Assembly (NCBI RefSeq): GCF_001715975.1
Contig: NZ_MARB01000008.1
Location: forward strand, 62,001 to 126,000
Source: Candidatus Thiodiazotropha endolucinida
GTDB lineage: Bacteria > Pseudomonadota > Gammaproteobacteria > Chromatiales > Chromatiaceae
Length of the DNA stretch: 64,000 nucleotides
Reading direction: 5' to 3'
How positions within the stretch are numbered: the first letter of the stretch is position 1; each line of letters begins with the position of its first letter. This document shows positions 8,227 to 17,395 of this stretch, piece by piece. The translations under genes and the position numbers were made by a program. The notes beneath the pieces were generated by a model. That model searched no databases and was not told the origin of the DNA. It saw only the letters and a list, made by a program, of their open reading frames with translations.

Positions 8227-9651
8227 ATGCAATTTCATCTTCCCGACTTTAGTCAAGCGCATGTCCTGGTGATAGGCGATCTGATGCTGGATCGCTATTG
8301 GCAGGGCTCCGCCGCCAAGATCTCCCCCGAAGCACCGGTGCCTGTGGTCCATGTGAGCGAAAGTGAAGAGCGCCCAGGCGGTGGCGCCAATGTAGCGCTG
8401 AATATGGCTTCCCTGGGTGTCAGGGTGGGTCTGTGCGGCCTGGTGGGCGAGGATGAGGCGGGCGCCGCCCTGGCAAAACATCTTGAACAGGCTGGCGTGA
8501 CCTGTCATCTGCAGGTGGAGAAAGGTTTGCCCACCATCACCAAGCTGCGTGTGATCAGCCAACACCAGCAATTGATCCGACTCGATTTCGAGCAGCCGCT
8601 ATGGGAGTGTGATCTGTCCGAGCTCGAGGGACTCTGGCTGCAGCAACTGCCCGCTTCTGAGCTGGTGATTCTATCGGATTATGCCAAGGGCACACTGCAA
8701 CAGCCACAGCGCCTGATCGATGCCGCCAATGAGCGGAGCATACCTGTCTTGGTGGATCCGAAAGGCGGAGATTTTTCCAAGTACAGGGGTGCCACCCTGT
8801 TGACCCCCAATCTGAAGGAGTTCGAAGCGGTTGTGGGGCGCTGCAGATCGGATCAGGAACTCAATGACAAAGGCGTTGAGCTAAGACAAAAGCTCAACCT
8901 GAAGGCCCTGCTGATCACGCTTAGCGAGCGCGGCATGCTGTTGATCGATGAGGATGCCCCGCCATTGCATCTGCCAACCCGTGCTCGTGAAGTGTTTGAT
9001 GTGACCGGCGCCGGAGATACGGTAATCGGTGTGCTTGGCGCCGGCATCGCTGCAGGCATGCCCATTCAGGAGGCAGCCGGATTGGCAAATGTGGCCGCTG
9101 GCCTGATGGTGGCGAAGCTTGGCGCCGGCAGCGTCTCCCTTGGTGAGTTGAAGGGCGCTCTGCGCAGGCAAGGGGACTTCCATACCATCCTGAGCCGGGA
9201 TCAGTTGCGCGAGGCTACGGATGAGGCGCGCTATCAGGGTGAAAAGATAGTCATGACCAACGGTTGTTTCGATATTCTGCACGAGGGGCATGTAAGCTAT
9301 CTGCAGCAAGCCAAGCAACTGGGTGACCGTCTGGTGGTTGCCGTTAACGATGACGATTCCGTGAGGCGCCTGAAGGGCGAAGGGCGGCCGATCAACAGTA
9401 TCAAACAGCGGATGGTGGTGTTGGCCGGTCTGGCATCGGTGGATTGGGTTGTTCCGTTCAGCGAAGATACACCCGAGTCATTGATCTGTGACATCAAACC
9501 TGACCTTCTGGTGAAGGGCGGGGATTATCGGCCGCAAGAGATAGCCGGCTATGATTGCGTAGTGAATAACGGCGGTGAAGTGAAGGTACTCGAATACCTC
9601 GAAGGTGTCTCCACCAGTCGTATTGTCGAGGCCATGCGCGATGCAGAATGA
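8227..9651 (+). CDS. hldE: Bifunctional heptose-7-phosphate kinase / heptose-1-phosphate adenylyltransferase
   Basis: HldE (474 residues) phosphorylates D-glycero-D-manno-heptose 7-phosphate and, after dephosphorylation by GmhB, adenylylates it, giving the precursor of ADP-L-glycero-heptose for the LPS inner core. The N-terminal ribokinase-fold domain (about 1-315) carries VIGDLMLDRYW, the GGGANVA substrate loop and the anion-hole/catalytic DVTGAGDT near 258-265. The C-terminal nucleotidyltransferase domain starts near residue 343 with TNGCFDILHEGHVSYL, containing the H-x-G-H motif. Length matches E. coli HldE. ATG 8227 is preferred over the in-frame TTG one codon upstream. The end overlaps msbA by 11 bases. 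Confidence 0.96.
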   Translation: MQFHLPDFSQAHVLVIGDLMLDRYWQGSAAKISPEAPVPVVHVSESEERPGGGANVALNMASLGVRVGLCGLVGEDEAGAALAKHLEQAGVTCHLQVEKGLPTITKLRVISQHQQLIRLDFEQPLWECDLSELEGLWLQQLPASELVILSDYAKGTLQQPQRLIDAANERSIPVLVDPKGGDFSKYRGATLLTPNLKEFEAVVGRCRSDQELNDKGVELRQKLNLKALLITLSERGMLLIDEDAPPLHLPTRAREVFDVTGAGDTVIGVLGAGIAAGMPIQEAAGLANVAAGLMVAKLGAGSVSLGELKGALRRQGDFHTILSRDQLREATDEARYQGEKIVMTNGCFDILHEGHVSYLQQAKQLGDRLVVAVNDDDSVRRLKGEGRPINSIKQRMVVLAGLASVDWVVPFSEDTPESLICDIKPDLLVKGGDYRPQEIAGYDCVVNNGGEVKVLEYLEGVSTSRIVEAMRDAE

Positions 9652-11425
9652 AACCGGCGCACCATCCGGCCCCGGCATGACAGGTCGCGAGCTCTATCTG
9701 CGACTGTTAAAGCGGGTGCGTCCCTATTGGCGCCAGTTCAGCGGTGCGTTGGCCGCCATGGTGGTGTTGGCATTGACCGAGCCGGCCATCCCCTGGCTGA
9801 TGAAGCCGATGCTCGACGGCAGTTTCGTGGAAAAGGATCCGGCGATTATCTTCTGGTCGCCGATCCTGTTGATCCTGCTCTTCTCCATCCGTGGCATCAT
9901 GAACTTCATCAGCGGAGTCGCCTTCGAGTGGGTTGCCGGCAAGGTGGTACTGGATCTGCGCAAGATGATGATTGAACGAATCCTGACCATGGGGACACCC
10001 TATTTCGATGCACATGCCACCGGGAGCCTGATTTCAAAGGTGACCTTCAATGTCAACCAGGTGACCATGGCGGCGACCAAAGTGCTTACAACCCTGGTCA
10101 AGGATACGATCGTTATCATCGGTCTTCTCGCCTACATGCTCTATCTCAATTGGTTGTTGACCCTGGCCGTATTTATGGCAATGCCGATTATTGTTGTCGC
10201 GGTGCGTTATCTGGCGATCCGGCTGCGGCGGGTTAATCGGGCCTTGCAACAGACCATGGGAGTGATGACCCAGGTTCTCGAGGAGTCGATCAGGGGTCAC
10301 AAGGTGATAAAGATCTTTGAGGGTCGGCCCTATGAACAGCGGCGATTCCTGGAACGCGCGAATTGGGTACGCCGCTATAACATGAAGAGCAAGGTGGCCG
10401 GTTCCGCACACATGCCTTTGGTTGAGTTCGTCGGTGCCGCGATGATAGCGGCATTGGTCTATGTCAGTACCCACCAGACCGCAGCGGGGGAGTTGACCGT
10501 TGGTGGTTTTGTCTCTTTGATGGTGGCCATCGGATTGCTGTTTTCACCGTTGAAAAGGCTCACCGGTATCAATCAGCCGCTGCAAAAGGGATTGGCGGCG
10601 GCTGAGAGCGTGTTCAGTCTGGTGGATGAGCAACCCGAAGCCGATAACGGTAACCGCTTATTGGAAAATGTCGAGGGAAGAGTCTCATTCGATGCGGTCT
10701 CTTTTCGTTATCCCGCTATGGATAAGGATGCCTTGAAACCGATCAGTTTCGAGATGGAGCCTGGTTCGACGGTTGCGCTGGTTGGGCATTCCGGGGGAGG
10801 GAAGACAACCATCGCCAACCTAATCCCCCGCTTTTATACTCCAACCGGTGGGCGGATTCTGATTGACGGTATCGATATACAGGAGTTGAGTCTGATCAGT
10901 TTGCGCAGGCAGATCTCATATGTCGGGCAGGATTCGGTATTGTTCGATGATAGCGTGGCGGCAAATATCGCTTATGGCGCTGTCGGCGAGGTCAGCCAGG
11001 AGCAGATCGTCGAGGCGGCTAAAAGCGCTCACGCCCTGGAGTTCATCCAACACCTGCCCGATGGATTCGATACCGTAATCGGTGAGGATGGGGTTCGTCT
11101 TTCAGGGGGGCAGCGTCAGCGTTTGGCCATAGCTCGGGCGCTAATCAAAGATGCGCCTGTCCTGTTGCTCGATGAAGCGACGTCGGCATTGGATACCGAA
11201 TCGGAGCGGTATGTCCAGGCAGCCTTGAAGACCTTGACTCAGGAACGAACGACACTGGTGATCGCGCACCGCCTTTCCACCATTCAGCATGCAGACAAGA
11301 TCCTGGTGATTCATGACGGCGAACTGGTTGAAGAGGGTAAGCATCAGCAATTGATCGATCAAAAAGGCGTCTACTATCAACTCTGCCACCATCAGTTCAG
11401 CGACCAGTTTGAGAGTTTGGAATAA
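9641..11425 (+). CDS. msbA: Lipid A export ABC transporter, permease/ATPase
   Basis: MsbA flips lipid A-core across the inner membrane using ATP and works as a homodimer. The protein (594 residues) has six predicted membrane helices in the first 320 residues. The ATPase domain has Walker A GHSGGGKTT near 381, the signature LSGGQRQR near 486, Walker B VLLLDEATSAL near 507 and the switch histidine in VIAHRLSTI. Start ATG 9641 lies within the end of hldE, with a GAGG about 10 bases upstream; an in-frame GTG further up (9605) would overlap more and lacks a better site. Its position between hldE and waaA supports MsbA over other exporters of the same fold. Confidence 0.94.
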   Translation: MQNETGAPSGPGMTGRELYLRLLKRVRPYWRQFSGALAAMVVLALTEPAIPWLMKPMLDGSFVEKDPAIIFWSPILLILLFSIRGIMNFISGVAFEWVAGKVVLDLRKMMIERILTMGTPYFDAHATGSLISKVTFNVNQVTMAATKVLTTLVKDTIVIIGLLAYMLYLNWLLTLAVFMAMPIIVVAVRYLAIRLRRVNRALQQTMGVMTQVLEESIRGHKVIKIFEGRPYEQRRFLERANWVRRYNMKSKVAGSAHMPLVEFVGAAMIAALVYVSTHQTAAGELTVGGFVSLMVAIGLLFSPLKRLTGINQPLQKGLAAAESVFSLVDEQPEADNGNRLLENVEGRVSFDAVSFRYPAMDKDALKPISFEMEPGSTVALVGHSGGGKTTIANLIPRFYTPTGGRILIDGIDIQELSLISLRRQISYVGQDSVLFDDSVAANIAYGAVGEVSQEQIVEAAKSAHALEFIQHLPDGFDTVIGEDGVRLSGGQRQRLAIARALIKDAPVLLLDEATSALDTESERYVQAALKTLTQERTTLVIAHRLSTIQHADKILVIHDGELVEEGKHQQLIDQKGVYYQLCHHQFSDQFESLE

Positions 11426-11446
11426 GTAAACCGAGACGGAACGTCG

Positions 11447-12712
11447 ATGCGGTATCTATATACACTCATTTTCACACTACTGCTCCCGGTCTATTTTCTG
11501 CGGCTCTATTGGCGGGGTTTCAGGGCGCCTGCCTACCGACAGCGTTGGCTGGAGCGATTGGGTATTTTCGATACACCTATTGAGCAGGGCGGTATTTGGG
11601 TGCATGCGGTTTCGGTGGGTGAGGTGCTTGCCGTTGCCCAACTGGTCGGGCGTCTTCTTGACCGCTACTCCGATATGCCGTTGCTTATCACCACCACCAC
11701 ACCCACAGGGGCGGACCGGGTCAGGGCATTGTTTGGCAATGATGTGACTCACCTCTATGCGCCGATCGATCTGCCATGGGTGGTAAAACGCTTTCTGACG
11801 GCTTTCCAGCCCCGGCTGCTGATACTGGTGGAGACAGAGATATGGCCCAATCTGATCTGCCACGCCAAACTGGAGGGTGTACCTACTCTGCTTGCCAATG
11901 CCAGACTTTCAGTAAAGTCTGCCCAGGGCTATCATCGGGTCGCAGGCTTGACTCGGGAGGCATTGCGTAATCTTACCGTGATTGCCCCTCATGCGGAGGC
12001 GGATGCAGAGCGTTTTCATACACTGGGTGCGAAACCCGACAAGATCGAGGTGACGGGCAGTATCAAGTTCGACGTGCACCTGCCGGGGAGTCTGTTGGAG
12101 CGGGTCGATGTGTTGCGGCGTGAGTGGGGAGGGCAACGACCGGTATGGATCGCAGCAAGTACCCATGAGGGTGAAGATGAGTTGATATTGCAGGCGCACG
12201 CCACCGTTCAACAGCATCTTCCCGAAGCGCTGTTAGTTTTGGTCCCCCGCCATCCCGAACGATTCGAACGGGTTGGACATCTGGTTGAAGAGGCTGGTTT
12301 TAAACTCGTAAAGCGTACTCAGCAACGACCCTGCAATGATGATACAGCCGTCTTTCTTGGTGACACAATGGGTGAGTTAACCCTTTTCCTGGGCGCATCG
12401 GACGTTGCTTTCATCGGTGGCAGCCTGGTCCCCCATGGCGGCCACAACATACTGGAGGCGACCGCCCAAGGTGTCGCTGTTGTGTTTGGCCCTCATATGT
12501 TCAACTTCAGTGAAATCAGCGAGCTGTTTCTTCAACACCAGGCGGCGGTTCAGATCGATTCCGCCGAGACGCTGGCCGATCAGGTGAGCCGTTGGCTCAG
12601 TGACGCCAGTGAGCGTAGTCGTGTGGGTGAAGCGGGCAGGGAGTTGGTGGAGCAGAACCGCGGTGCGCTGGATCGTTTGACCCAGCTTGTGGACAGGCTG
12701 CTTGTGAGCTGA
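11447..12712 (+). CDS. waaA: 3-deoxy-D-manno-octulosonic acid (Kdo) transferase
   Basis: WaaA (KdtA) adds Kdo from CMP-Kdo to lipid IVA at the cytoplasmic side of the inner membrane. The 421-residue protein starts with a membrane anchor (LYTLIFTLLLPVYFLRLYW) and the family motif YRQRWLERLG. GGIWVHAVSVGEV (about 48-60) contains the conserved catalytic glutamate region. HGGHNILEATAQGVAVVFGP near the C-terminus is the CMP-Kdo donor site. Length equals the E. coli enzyme. It starts 22 bases after msbA and ends this LPS run. Downstream is a repeat end and then convergent mscS. Confidence 0.96.
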   Translation: MRYLYTLIFTLLLPVYFLRLYWRGFRAPAYRQRWLERLGIFDTPIEQGGIWVHAVSVGEVLAVAQLVGRLLDRYSDMPLLITTTTPTGADRVRALFGNDVTHLYAPIDLPWVVKRFLTAFQPRLLILVETEIWPNLICHAKLEGVPTLLANARLSVKSAQGYHRVAGLTREALRNLTVIAPHAEADAERFHTLGAKPDKIEVTGSIKFDVHLPGSLLERVDVLRREWGGQRPVWIAASTHEGEDELILQAHATVQQHLPEALLVLVPRHPERFERVGHLVEEAGFKLVKRTQQRPCNDDTAVFLGDTMGELTLFLGASDVAFIGGSLVPHGGHNILEATAQGVAVVFGPHMFNFSEISELFLQHQAAVQIDSAETLADQVSRWLSDASERSRVGEAGRELVEQNRGALDRLTQLVDRLLVS

Positions 12713-12729
12713 GTGTTAACAGGCCCTAG
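12713..12729 (-). repeat. Solo end of the GGGCCTGTTAACA repeat family
   Basis: GTGTTAACAGGCCCTAG fills the 18-base gap between convergent waaA and the mechanosensitive channel gene. It is identical to the terminal repeat of the element at 27905-28172. No partner end is present. Confidence 0.75.
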
Positions 12730-12730
12730 T

Positions 12731-14488
12731 TCACGATATGGGTGGAAAGACCACAGGCGGTGGCTTGGTGCCGGTACCTGTAGTCTCTGCAACAATGGAT
12801 TTGGCGTAGGATTGGCCCAGTGCAAAGGCCTGCCGCTGATCCATCTCTGATATTGAGTCGGCGGTCTCATCCTCTTTCTTCATATAGAGGGTTTGGGTGG
12901 GGAAAGCGAATTCAACCCCCAATCTTTGCGCCAGGCGCAATATATCGAGCATAAAGCGATGTCGTTCCCGCAGTTCGGTATTCCATTCCGGCGTCTCCCA
13001 AAAGACATACAGCAGCACATCGAGAGATGAAGCGGCAAATTCATTCAGATAGGCATGGTAGTAATCCTTGCGCATATACGGATGTTGCCTTACCAACTCT
13101 CTGACGCCTTCGCAAAAAGCCTCGATACGATCGGGTGGTGTGTCATAGGTGAGTGACAACTTGCACGATAGGCGTCGATAGCGTCGCTCACCCATGTTGT
13201 CCACCGTGGCGGTTATGAATTTGGAGTTGGGCACCGTCACCACCGAATTGTAGAAGGTCCTGACCCGGGTACTGCGAAACCCGATTCGTTCGACGGTTCC
13301 TTCCACATCATCGACAACGATCCAGTCACCTACGGAAAAGGTACGGTCCATCAGCACTGTTACCGAACCGAACAGATTTTGCACCATATCCTTTGCCGCC
13401 AGGGCAAATGCCAGACCACCCAGCCCAAGACCTGCCAGCAGACTCGAAATGTCGATATTCAAGTTGTCGGCAATGAACACAAAGCCGATTACCGTGACGA
13501 ATACCTTGAGGGTGCGGGGTATAAGCGGAACCAGTGCATCATCCAGTTTGTTGGCTGACAGCTCTGCCTGTTTGTGCAGATAAGCAGAGACCAGGTCGAC
13601 CAGTCGATAGGCGGCCCATACCCCGGAGATGCTGGCCAGGAACTTTACCGCCAACAGCAGCACCAGCATGACACTTTCGGGCAGGCCCATCAGGTTGATG
13701 CTGCCCCACCAGACGATAGCCATCGCCATCAGACCGAGAGGGCGTAAGATATCCTCTGATATCTCTTTGAACTCGTCATGACGGGTGCCTTTGCGCCAGC
13801 GGCGAACGCTGGTTTTGAGGAAGAATGTGACGAGCTTGTCGATGATAACGCCGGCCAGGATTGTCAGTAAAAGACCGATCCATTGCCAGTTTTGCAACAG
13901 GAAAGTGGATTGTTTCAGTGGTAGGGGCACCTTTTGACGCAAGCGGATATGCCAGGGGACATATGAGGCTTCATCATCCTTACCGCTGACACGTTCTGTG
14001 GTCGCCACCTCATCCATTATAGTTGGCAGGCTGTTGATGGTATTGCGATCGAAAAGCCATCGTCCGGAATCGGTGCGGGAAATGGCCACTTCACCCCGCT
14101 CATAGCGCTTGAACAGATACCTCGATCCATCGACACGATTAGGTATCTTTTCAATATTGATAATCTCTGTGCGATCGAGCACTTCCAGCAGCATCCAGGC
14201 CAGATCCTGCCCCCGCTCTTTTCTCACGATTGGGTTGATGTCGGAAAGATCGAGGGTGGACACCGCCGCCTCTATCCTGTCCGGTGCGCCGCGTTTGATA
14301 TCGTTCATGGCATGGAGGAAGGTCTCCATGGTGGCGCGGGGCGAACTCAGGTTTTCCGGAATGGCCTCCTTGGCACTGACTTCGGGTTCTGAGGTCTTTT
14401 CCGAAACCTGCTCAGCCCAGCCTGAATCTGCCGCAGTGAGAAGAATTACGATTAAGATCAATTGCTGCCATATATTTCTAAAGTGCAT
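12731..14488 (-). CDS. MscS-family mechanosensitive ion channel
   Basis: A 585-residue inner-membrane channel. A signal peptide (first 25 residues, ending near SGWA) leads a periplasmic domain of about 165 residues. Several membrane helices follow between about 195 and 375. The pore-lining segment has the glycine/alanine pattern of MscS TM3 (SSLLAGLGLGGLAFALAAKD), followed by the beta domain motif DRTFSVGDWIVVDDVEGTVE. The C-terminal alpha/beta domain is complete. Such channels open under membrane tension and release solutes on osmotic downshock. The extended N-terminus makes it an MscM/YbdG-like relative rather than MscS itself. It converges on waaA. Confidence 0.9.
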   Translation of the reverse strand: MHFRNIWQQLILIVILLTAADSGWAEQVSEKTSEPEVSAKEAIPENLSSPRATMETFLHAMNDIKRGAPDRIEAAVSTLDLSDINPIVRKERGQDLAWMLLEVLDRTEIINIEKIPNRVDGSRYLFKRYERGEVAISRTDSGRWLFDRNTINSLPTIMDEVATTERVSGKDDEASYVPWHIRLRQKVPLPLKQSTFLLQNWQWIGLLLTILAGVIIDKLVTFFLKTSVRRWRKGTRHDEFKEISEDILRPLGLMAMAIVWWGSINLMGLPESVMLVLLLAVKFLASISGVWAAYRLVDLVSAYLHKQAELSANKLDDALVPLIPRTLKVFVTVIGFVFIADNLNIDISSLLAGLGLGGLAFALAAKDMVQNLFGSVTVLMDRTFSVGDWIVVDDVEGTVERIGFRSTRVRTFYNSVVTVPNSKFITATVDNMGERRYRRLSCKLSLTYDTPPDRIEAFCEGVRELVRQHPYMRKDYYHAYLNEFAASSLDVLLYVFWETPEWNTELRERHRFMLDILRLAQRLGVEFAFPTQTLYMKKEDETADSISEMDQRQAFALGQSYAKSIVAETTGTGTKPPPVVFPPIS

Positions 14489-14847
14489 GTTCCCACAACT
14501 CGTTTTCTGTAATTGGCGGCTATTTTAGGGTCGAAACAGAAAATATTCATCCAATGCGTGGATTAAGTTCCTGCAATTGATGCCGATATCAAGGATGAAA
14601 CTTCGGGATTGATCTCGTAGGGTCTGCCGGAAGTCCACATGCGGATACCATCAAGGAAGATTATTATAGAGTTTGAGTCAGCTATGCCCGCGATGGAGAG
14701 TGATGGAGCACGATCGCGGAGGCCATTCACTATTGCATAAGCCCGAAAGCGGACACTGACCGGAGCCCCGTAGGTTGTAGTTTCAATCAGATCTCATCTT
14801 GCTCTGTAGCTAGATTACTACAGTCAGTGAAATTGCAGGGGGTTGAT
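14489..14847. other. Gene-free divergent region
   Basis: This stretch lies between the starts of the mechanosensitive channel gene and the glutamate-synthase-like gene, and must contain their promoters. I find no convincing -35/-10 pair, hairpin, small gene or repeat in it. Confidence 0.5.
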
Positions 14848-16362
14848 ATGAATGAAACCGGTCTTACAAATGGGGGCTTTCTGTACGGGACCCTGGAAGT
14901 CTTTGCCATCGCGTTGCTTCTGCTGCTGGCTGGTCTGCTCGTTGCAGTCATCGTTACCTACATCTATGACATTACGCAGACCAAGACAGCGATTCGCCGC
15001 AACTATCCTGTGATCGGGCATTTCCGCTATTTTTTTGAACACCTTGGGGAGTTCTTCAGGCAGTATTTCTTTGCCATGGACCGGGAGGAACTGCCATTCA
15101 ATCGTGCCCAGCGTGCCTGGGTATACCGGGCGTGTAAAGACTTGCCGAATACTGTTGCCTTCGGTTCAACCCGGGATATTCGTCGTCCCGGTTCGATTCT
15201 GTTCGTCAACTGTCCCTTCCCGACCTTGGGAGAGGATGCAGTACCGTCTGGAGCGATTACCATTGGTGAAGGTTGCAGCCATCCCTATACCACCGATTCG
15301 TTGTTCAATATCTCCGGGATGAGTTATGGGGCGTTGTCGAAACCGGCTGTATTGGCACTCTCAATGGGGGCAAAGAGAGCTGGCAGTTGGGTCAATACAG
15401 GCGAAGGAGGCGTCTCTCCCTATCATATCGAGGGTGGTGCGGATATCGTGTTTCAGATCGGCACTGCGAAGAATGGCGTGCGTGATCTTGCTGGCAATCT
15501 TAGCGACGACAAACTCCGTGAAGTCGCACGTAATCCACAGATAAAGATGTTTGAGATCAAACTCAGCCAGGGAGCAAAGCCGGGTAAGGGTGGCATTCTG
15601 CCTGCTGAAAAGGTTACCCGGGAGATCGCGGAGATAAGGGGTATTGCCCTTGGTGAGGATGCCATCAGTCCAAACCGACATGTCGATATATGCAGTAACA
15701 ACGATCTTATGGATATGATCAAACGGGTAAGGGATGTCACGGGAAAGCCGGTTGGATTCAAGACCGTGATCGGCGGCCCTCATTGGTTGGATGGATTGTT
15801 CAAGGATATCAAAGCCAGGGGAGTGGAGTATGCACCGGACTTCATTACCCTCGATGGCAGTGATGGCGGGACGGGTGCGGCACCGATGCCGCTTATCGAT
15901 GCGGTCGGACTGTCATTGCGGGAGAGTCTCTATATCTTAGTGGACAAACTCAATGCGCATGGTCTGAGAAAGCGCATCAAAGTCATTGCTTCGGGAAAGC
16001 TGATAACGCCGGCGGATATAGCCTGGGCGTTGTGTGTAGGGGCGGATTTCGTCACATCTGCCCGTGGTTTCATGTTTGCGCTGGGCTGTATTCAGGCTTT
16101 GCAATGCAATAAGAATACATGCCCCACCGGCATCACGACCCATGATCCAAAACTGCAACAGGGGCTGGTGCCTGCGGTGAAGGCTGAGCGCATAGCGAAC
16201 TATGTGGGCCACCTGGTGCACGAGGTCGGTGTCATAGCCCACTCTTGCGGCGTCAAGTCACCCCGCGAACTGCGCCGATGTCATGCCAGGATCGTAACCG
16301 CGGACGGGCCGTCGGTTGCACTTGACGAGCGTTTCCCACCGGTAAAGGAGAGCGAGGCATAG
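14848..16362 (+). CDS. FMN-binding glutamate synthase family protein, membrane-anchored
   Basis: A 504-residue flavoprotein matching the FMN/iron-sulfur central domain of glutamate synthase large subunits, but without the glutamine amidotransferase domain. An N-terminal membrane helix (about 11-38, LEVFAIALLLLLAGLLVAVI) anchors it. The barrel domain shows SGMSYGALSKPAVLALS, GEGGVSPYH, DGSDGGTGAAP and the cysteine motif CNKNTCPTGI near residue 430, which in GltB ligates an iron-sulfur cluster. The true reaction of these short homologues is not established; they may be amino-acid or other dehydrogenases. ATG 14848 is chosen because GGGGG (14838-14842) sits 5 bases upstream; an in-frame GTG at 14827 has no such site. 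It stands alone. Confidence 0.85.
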   Translation: MNETGLTNGGFLYGTLEVFAIALLLLLAGLLVAVIVTYIYDITQTKTAIRRNYPVIGHFRYFFEHLGEFFRQYFFAMDREELPFNRAQRAWVYRACKDLPNTVAFGSTRDIRRPGSILFVNCPFPTLGEDAVPSGAITIGEGCSHPYTTDSLFNISGMSYGALSKPAVLALSMGAKRAGSWVNTGEGGVSPYHIEGGADIVFQIGTAKNGVRDLAGNLSDDKLREVARNPQIKMFEIKLSQGAKPGKGGILPAEKVTREIAEIRGIALGEDAISPNRHVDICSNNDLMDMIKRVRDVTGKPVGFKTVIGGPHWLDGLFKDIKARGVEYAPDFITLDGSDGGTGAAPMPLIDAVGLSLRESLYILVDKLNAHGLRKRIKVIASGKLITPADIAWALCVGADFVTSARGFMFALGCIQALQCNKNTCPTGITTHDPKLQQGLVPAVKAERIANYVGHLVHEVGVIAHSCGVKSPRELRRCHARIVTADGPSVALDERFPPVKESEA

Positions 16363-16405
16363 GTCGGGCTACTCTGTTCTGAGGGCTTGGCGCTGTTCGG
16401 TTAAC

Positions 16406-17065
16406 CTATTTTGGCACTACTGTCTTGGCTCCCTGTTCAGTGCCTAAAATCAGTACGTCGGCACCGCGCATGGCAAAGATACCCGTCGTGACCACACCCG
16501 CAATGGCATTGATTGCATTCTCCATCTCCCTGGGCTTCATAATCTCAAGATTATGGACGTCCAGGATGGCATTGCCGTTATCGGTGACGAAGTTTTCCCG
16601 CCAGATAGGGGTGCCGCCCATTTTAACCAGCTGCCGCGCCACATGGCTGCGAGCCATGGGAATAACCTCGACCGGGAGTGGAAAAGAGCCCAACACATCG
16701 ACCAACTTGCTTTCATCCGCTATGCAGATGAATTTTTTACTCGCCCCTGCGATGATCTTTTCCCGGGTGAGTGCACCCCCTCCACCCTTGATAAGATTAA
16801 GATAGTGATCCGATTCGTCTGCACCATCGATATAGATATCAAGCTCTCCCGCGGCATTGAGGTCCAAAACGGGGATGCCGTGACTCTTCAAACGCTCCGA
16901 TGATGCCTCCGAACTCGAGACTGTGCCTTCGATCTTACCTTTGACGCCAGCCAGATAGTCGATGAAGTGATTAACCGTTGAACCGGTACCGACACCTATG
17001 ATGCCGCCTTTGACATATTCAAGCGCAGCCTCTGCGGCCTGTTTCTTAAGATCGTCTGCATTCAT
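16406..17065 (-). CDS. rpiA: Ribose-5-phosphate isomerase A
   Basis: RpiA interconverts ribose 5-phosphate and ribulose 5-phosphate in the pentose phosphate pathway and Calvin cycle. The 219-residue length equals E. coli RpiA. Diagnostic motifs are [13 protein letters not shown], the catalytic DGADE motif (YIDGADESD), and [12 protein letters not shown] with its conserved lysine. It is transcribed away from ilvA. In E. coli rpiA lies close to ygfA and 6S RNA, and it lies only a few kb from them here, so local synteny is kept. Confidence 0.97.
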   Translation of the reverse strand: MNADDLKKQAAEAALEYVKGGIIGVGTGSTVNHFIDYLAGVKGKIEGTVSSSEASSERLKSHGIPVLDLNAAGELDIYIDGADESDHYLNLIKGGGGALTREKIIAGASKKFICIADESKLVDVLGSFPLPVEVIPMARSHVARQLVKMGGTPIWRENFVTDNGNAILDVHNLEIMKPREMENAINAIAGVVTTGIFAMRGADVLILGTEQGAKTVVPK

Positions 17066-17395
17066 ACTATTCTCCTGCTGCGGTCATTTAACTGGACCGC
17101 AGAAATAATCACCGCACCGAACAAAGTCATTTTCACAGTTCAGATTAGAGATCCAAAAAGTAAATTATAGGTGCCAGATGGCAAAGATCGGTCGATAATT
17201 TCCTGCGGCAGCCCCATAATCTGGAAAAGTAACTACACATTGGCCCAAAATATAGGGTTGGTATTGTGTTACCAAAGCTTTTTCTTCGAGTGTGCGTAAT
17301 AATAACCATACCAATGAAGAAAGTCAGGTCCACTGGTGGGAAACCGGCTGTTACCATGCCATTGTCACCAAGGGTGTCTGTTATCGGATGAGTTC
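17066..17395. other. Gene-free divergent region
   Basis: Divergent spacer between rpiA and ilvA. I see no clear promoter pair, leader peptide of the ilv attenuator type, T-box or hairpin. Confidence 0.45.

Noticed and set aside
17336-17395. GTG-started N-terminal extension of ilvA
   Set aside because: The extra 20 residues are cysteine-rich and unlike any threonine deaminase; the conserved protein begins at ATG 17396.
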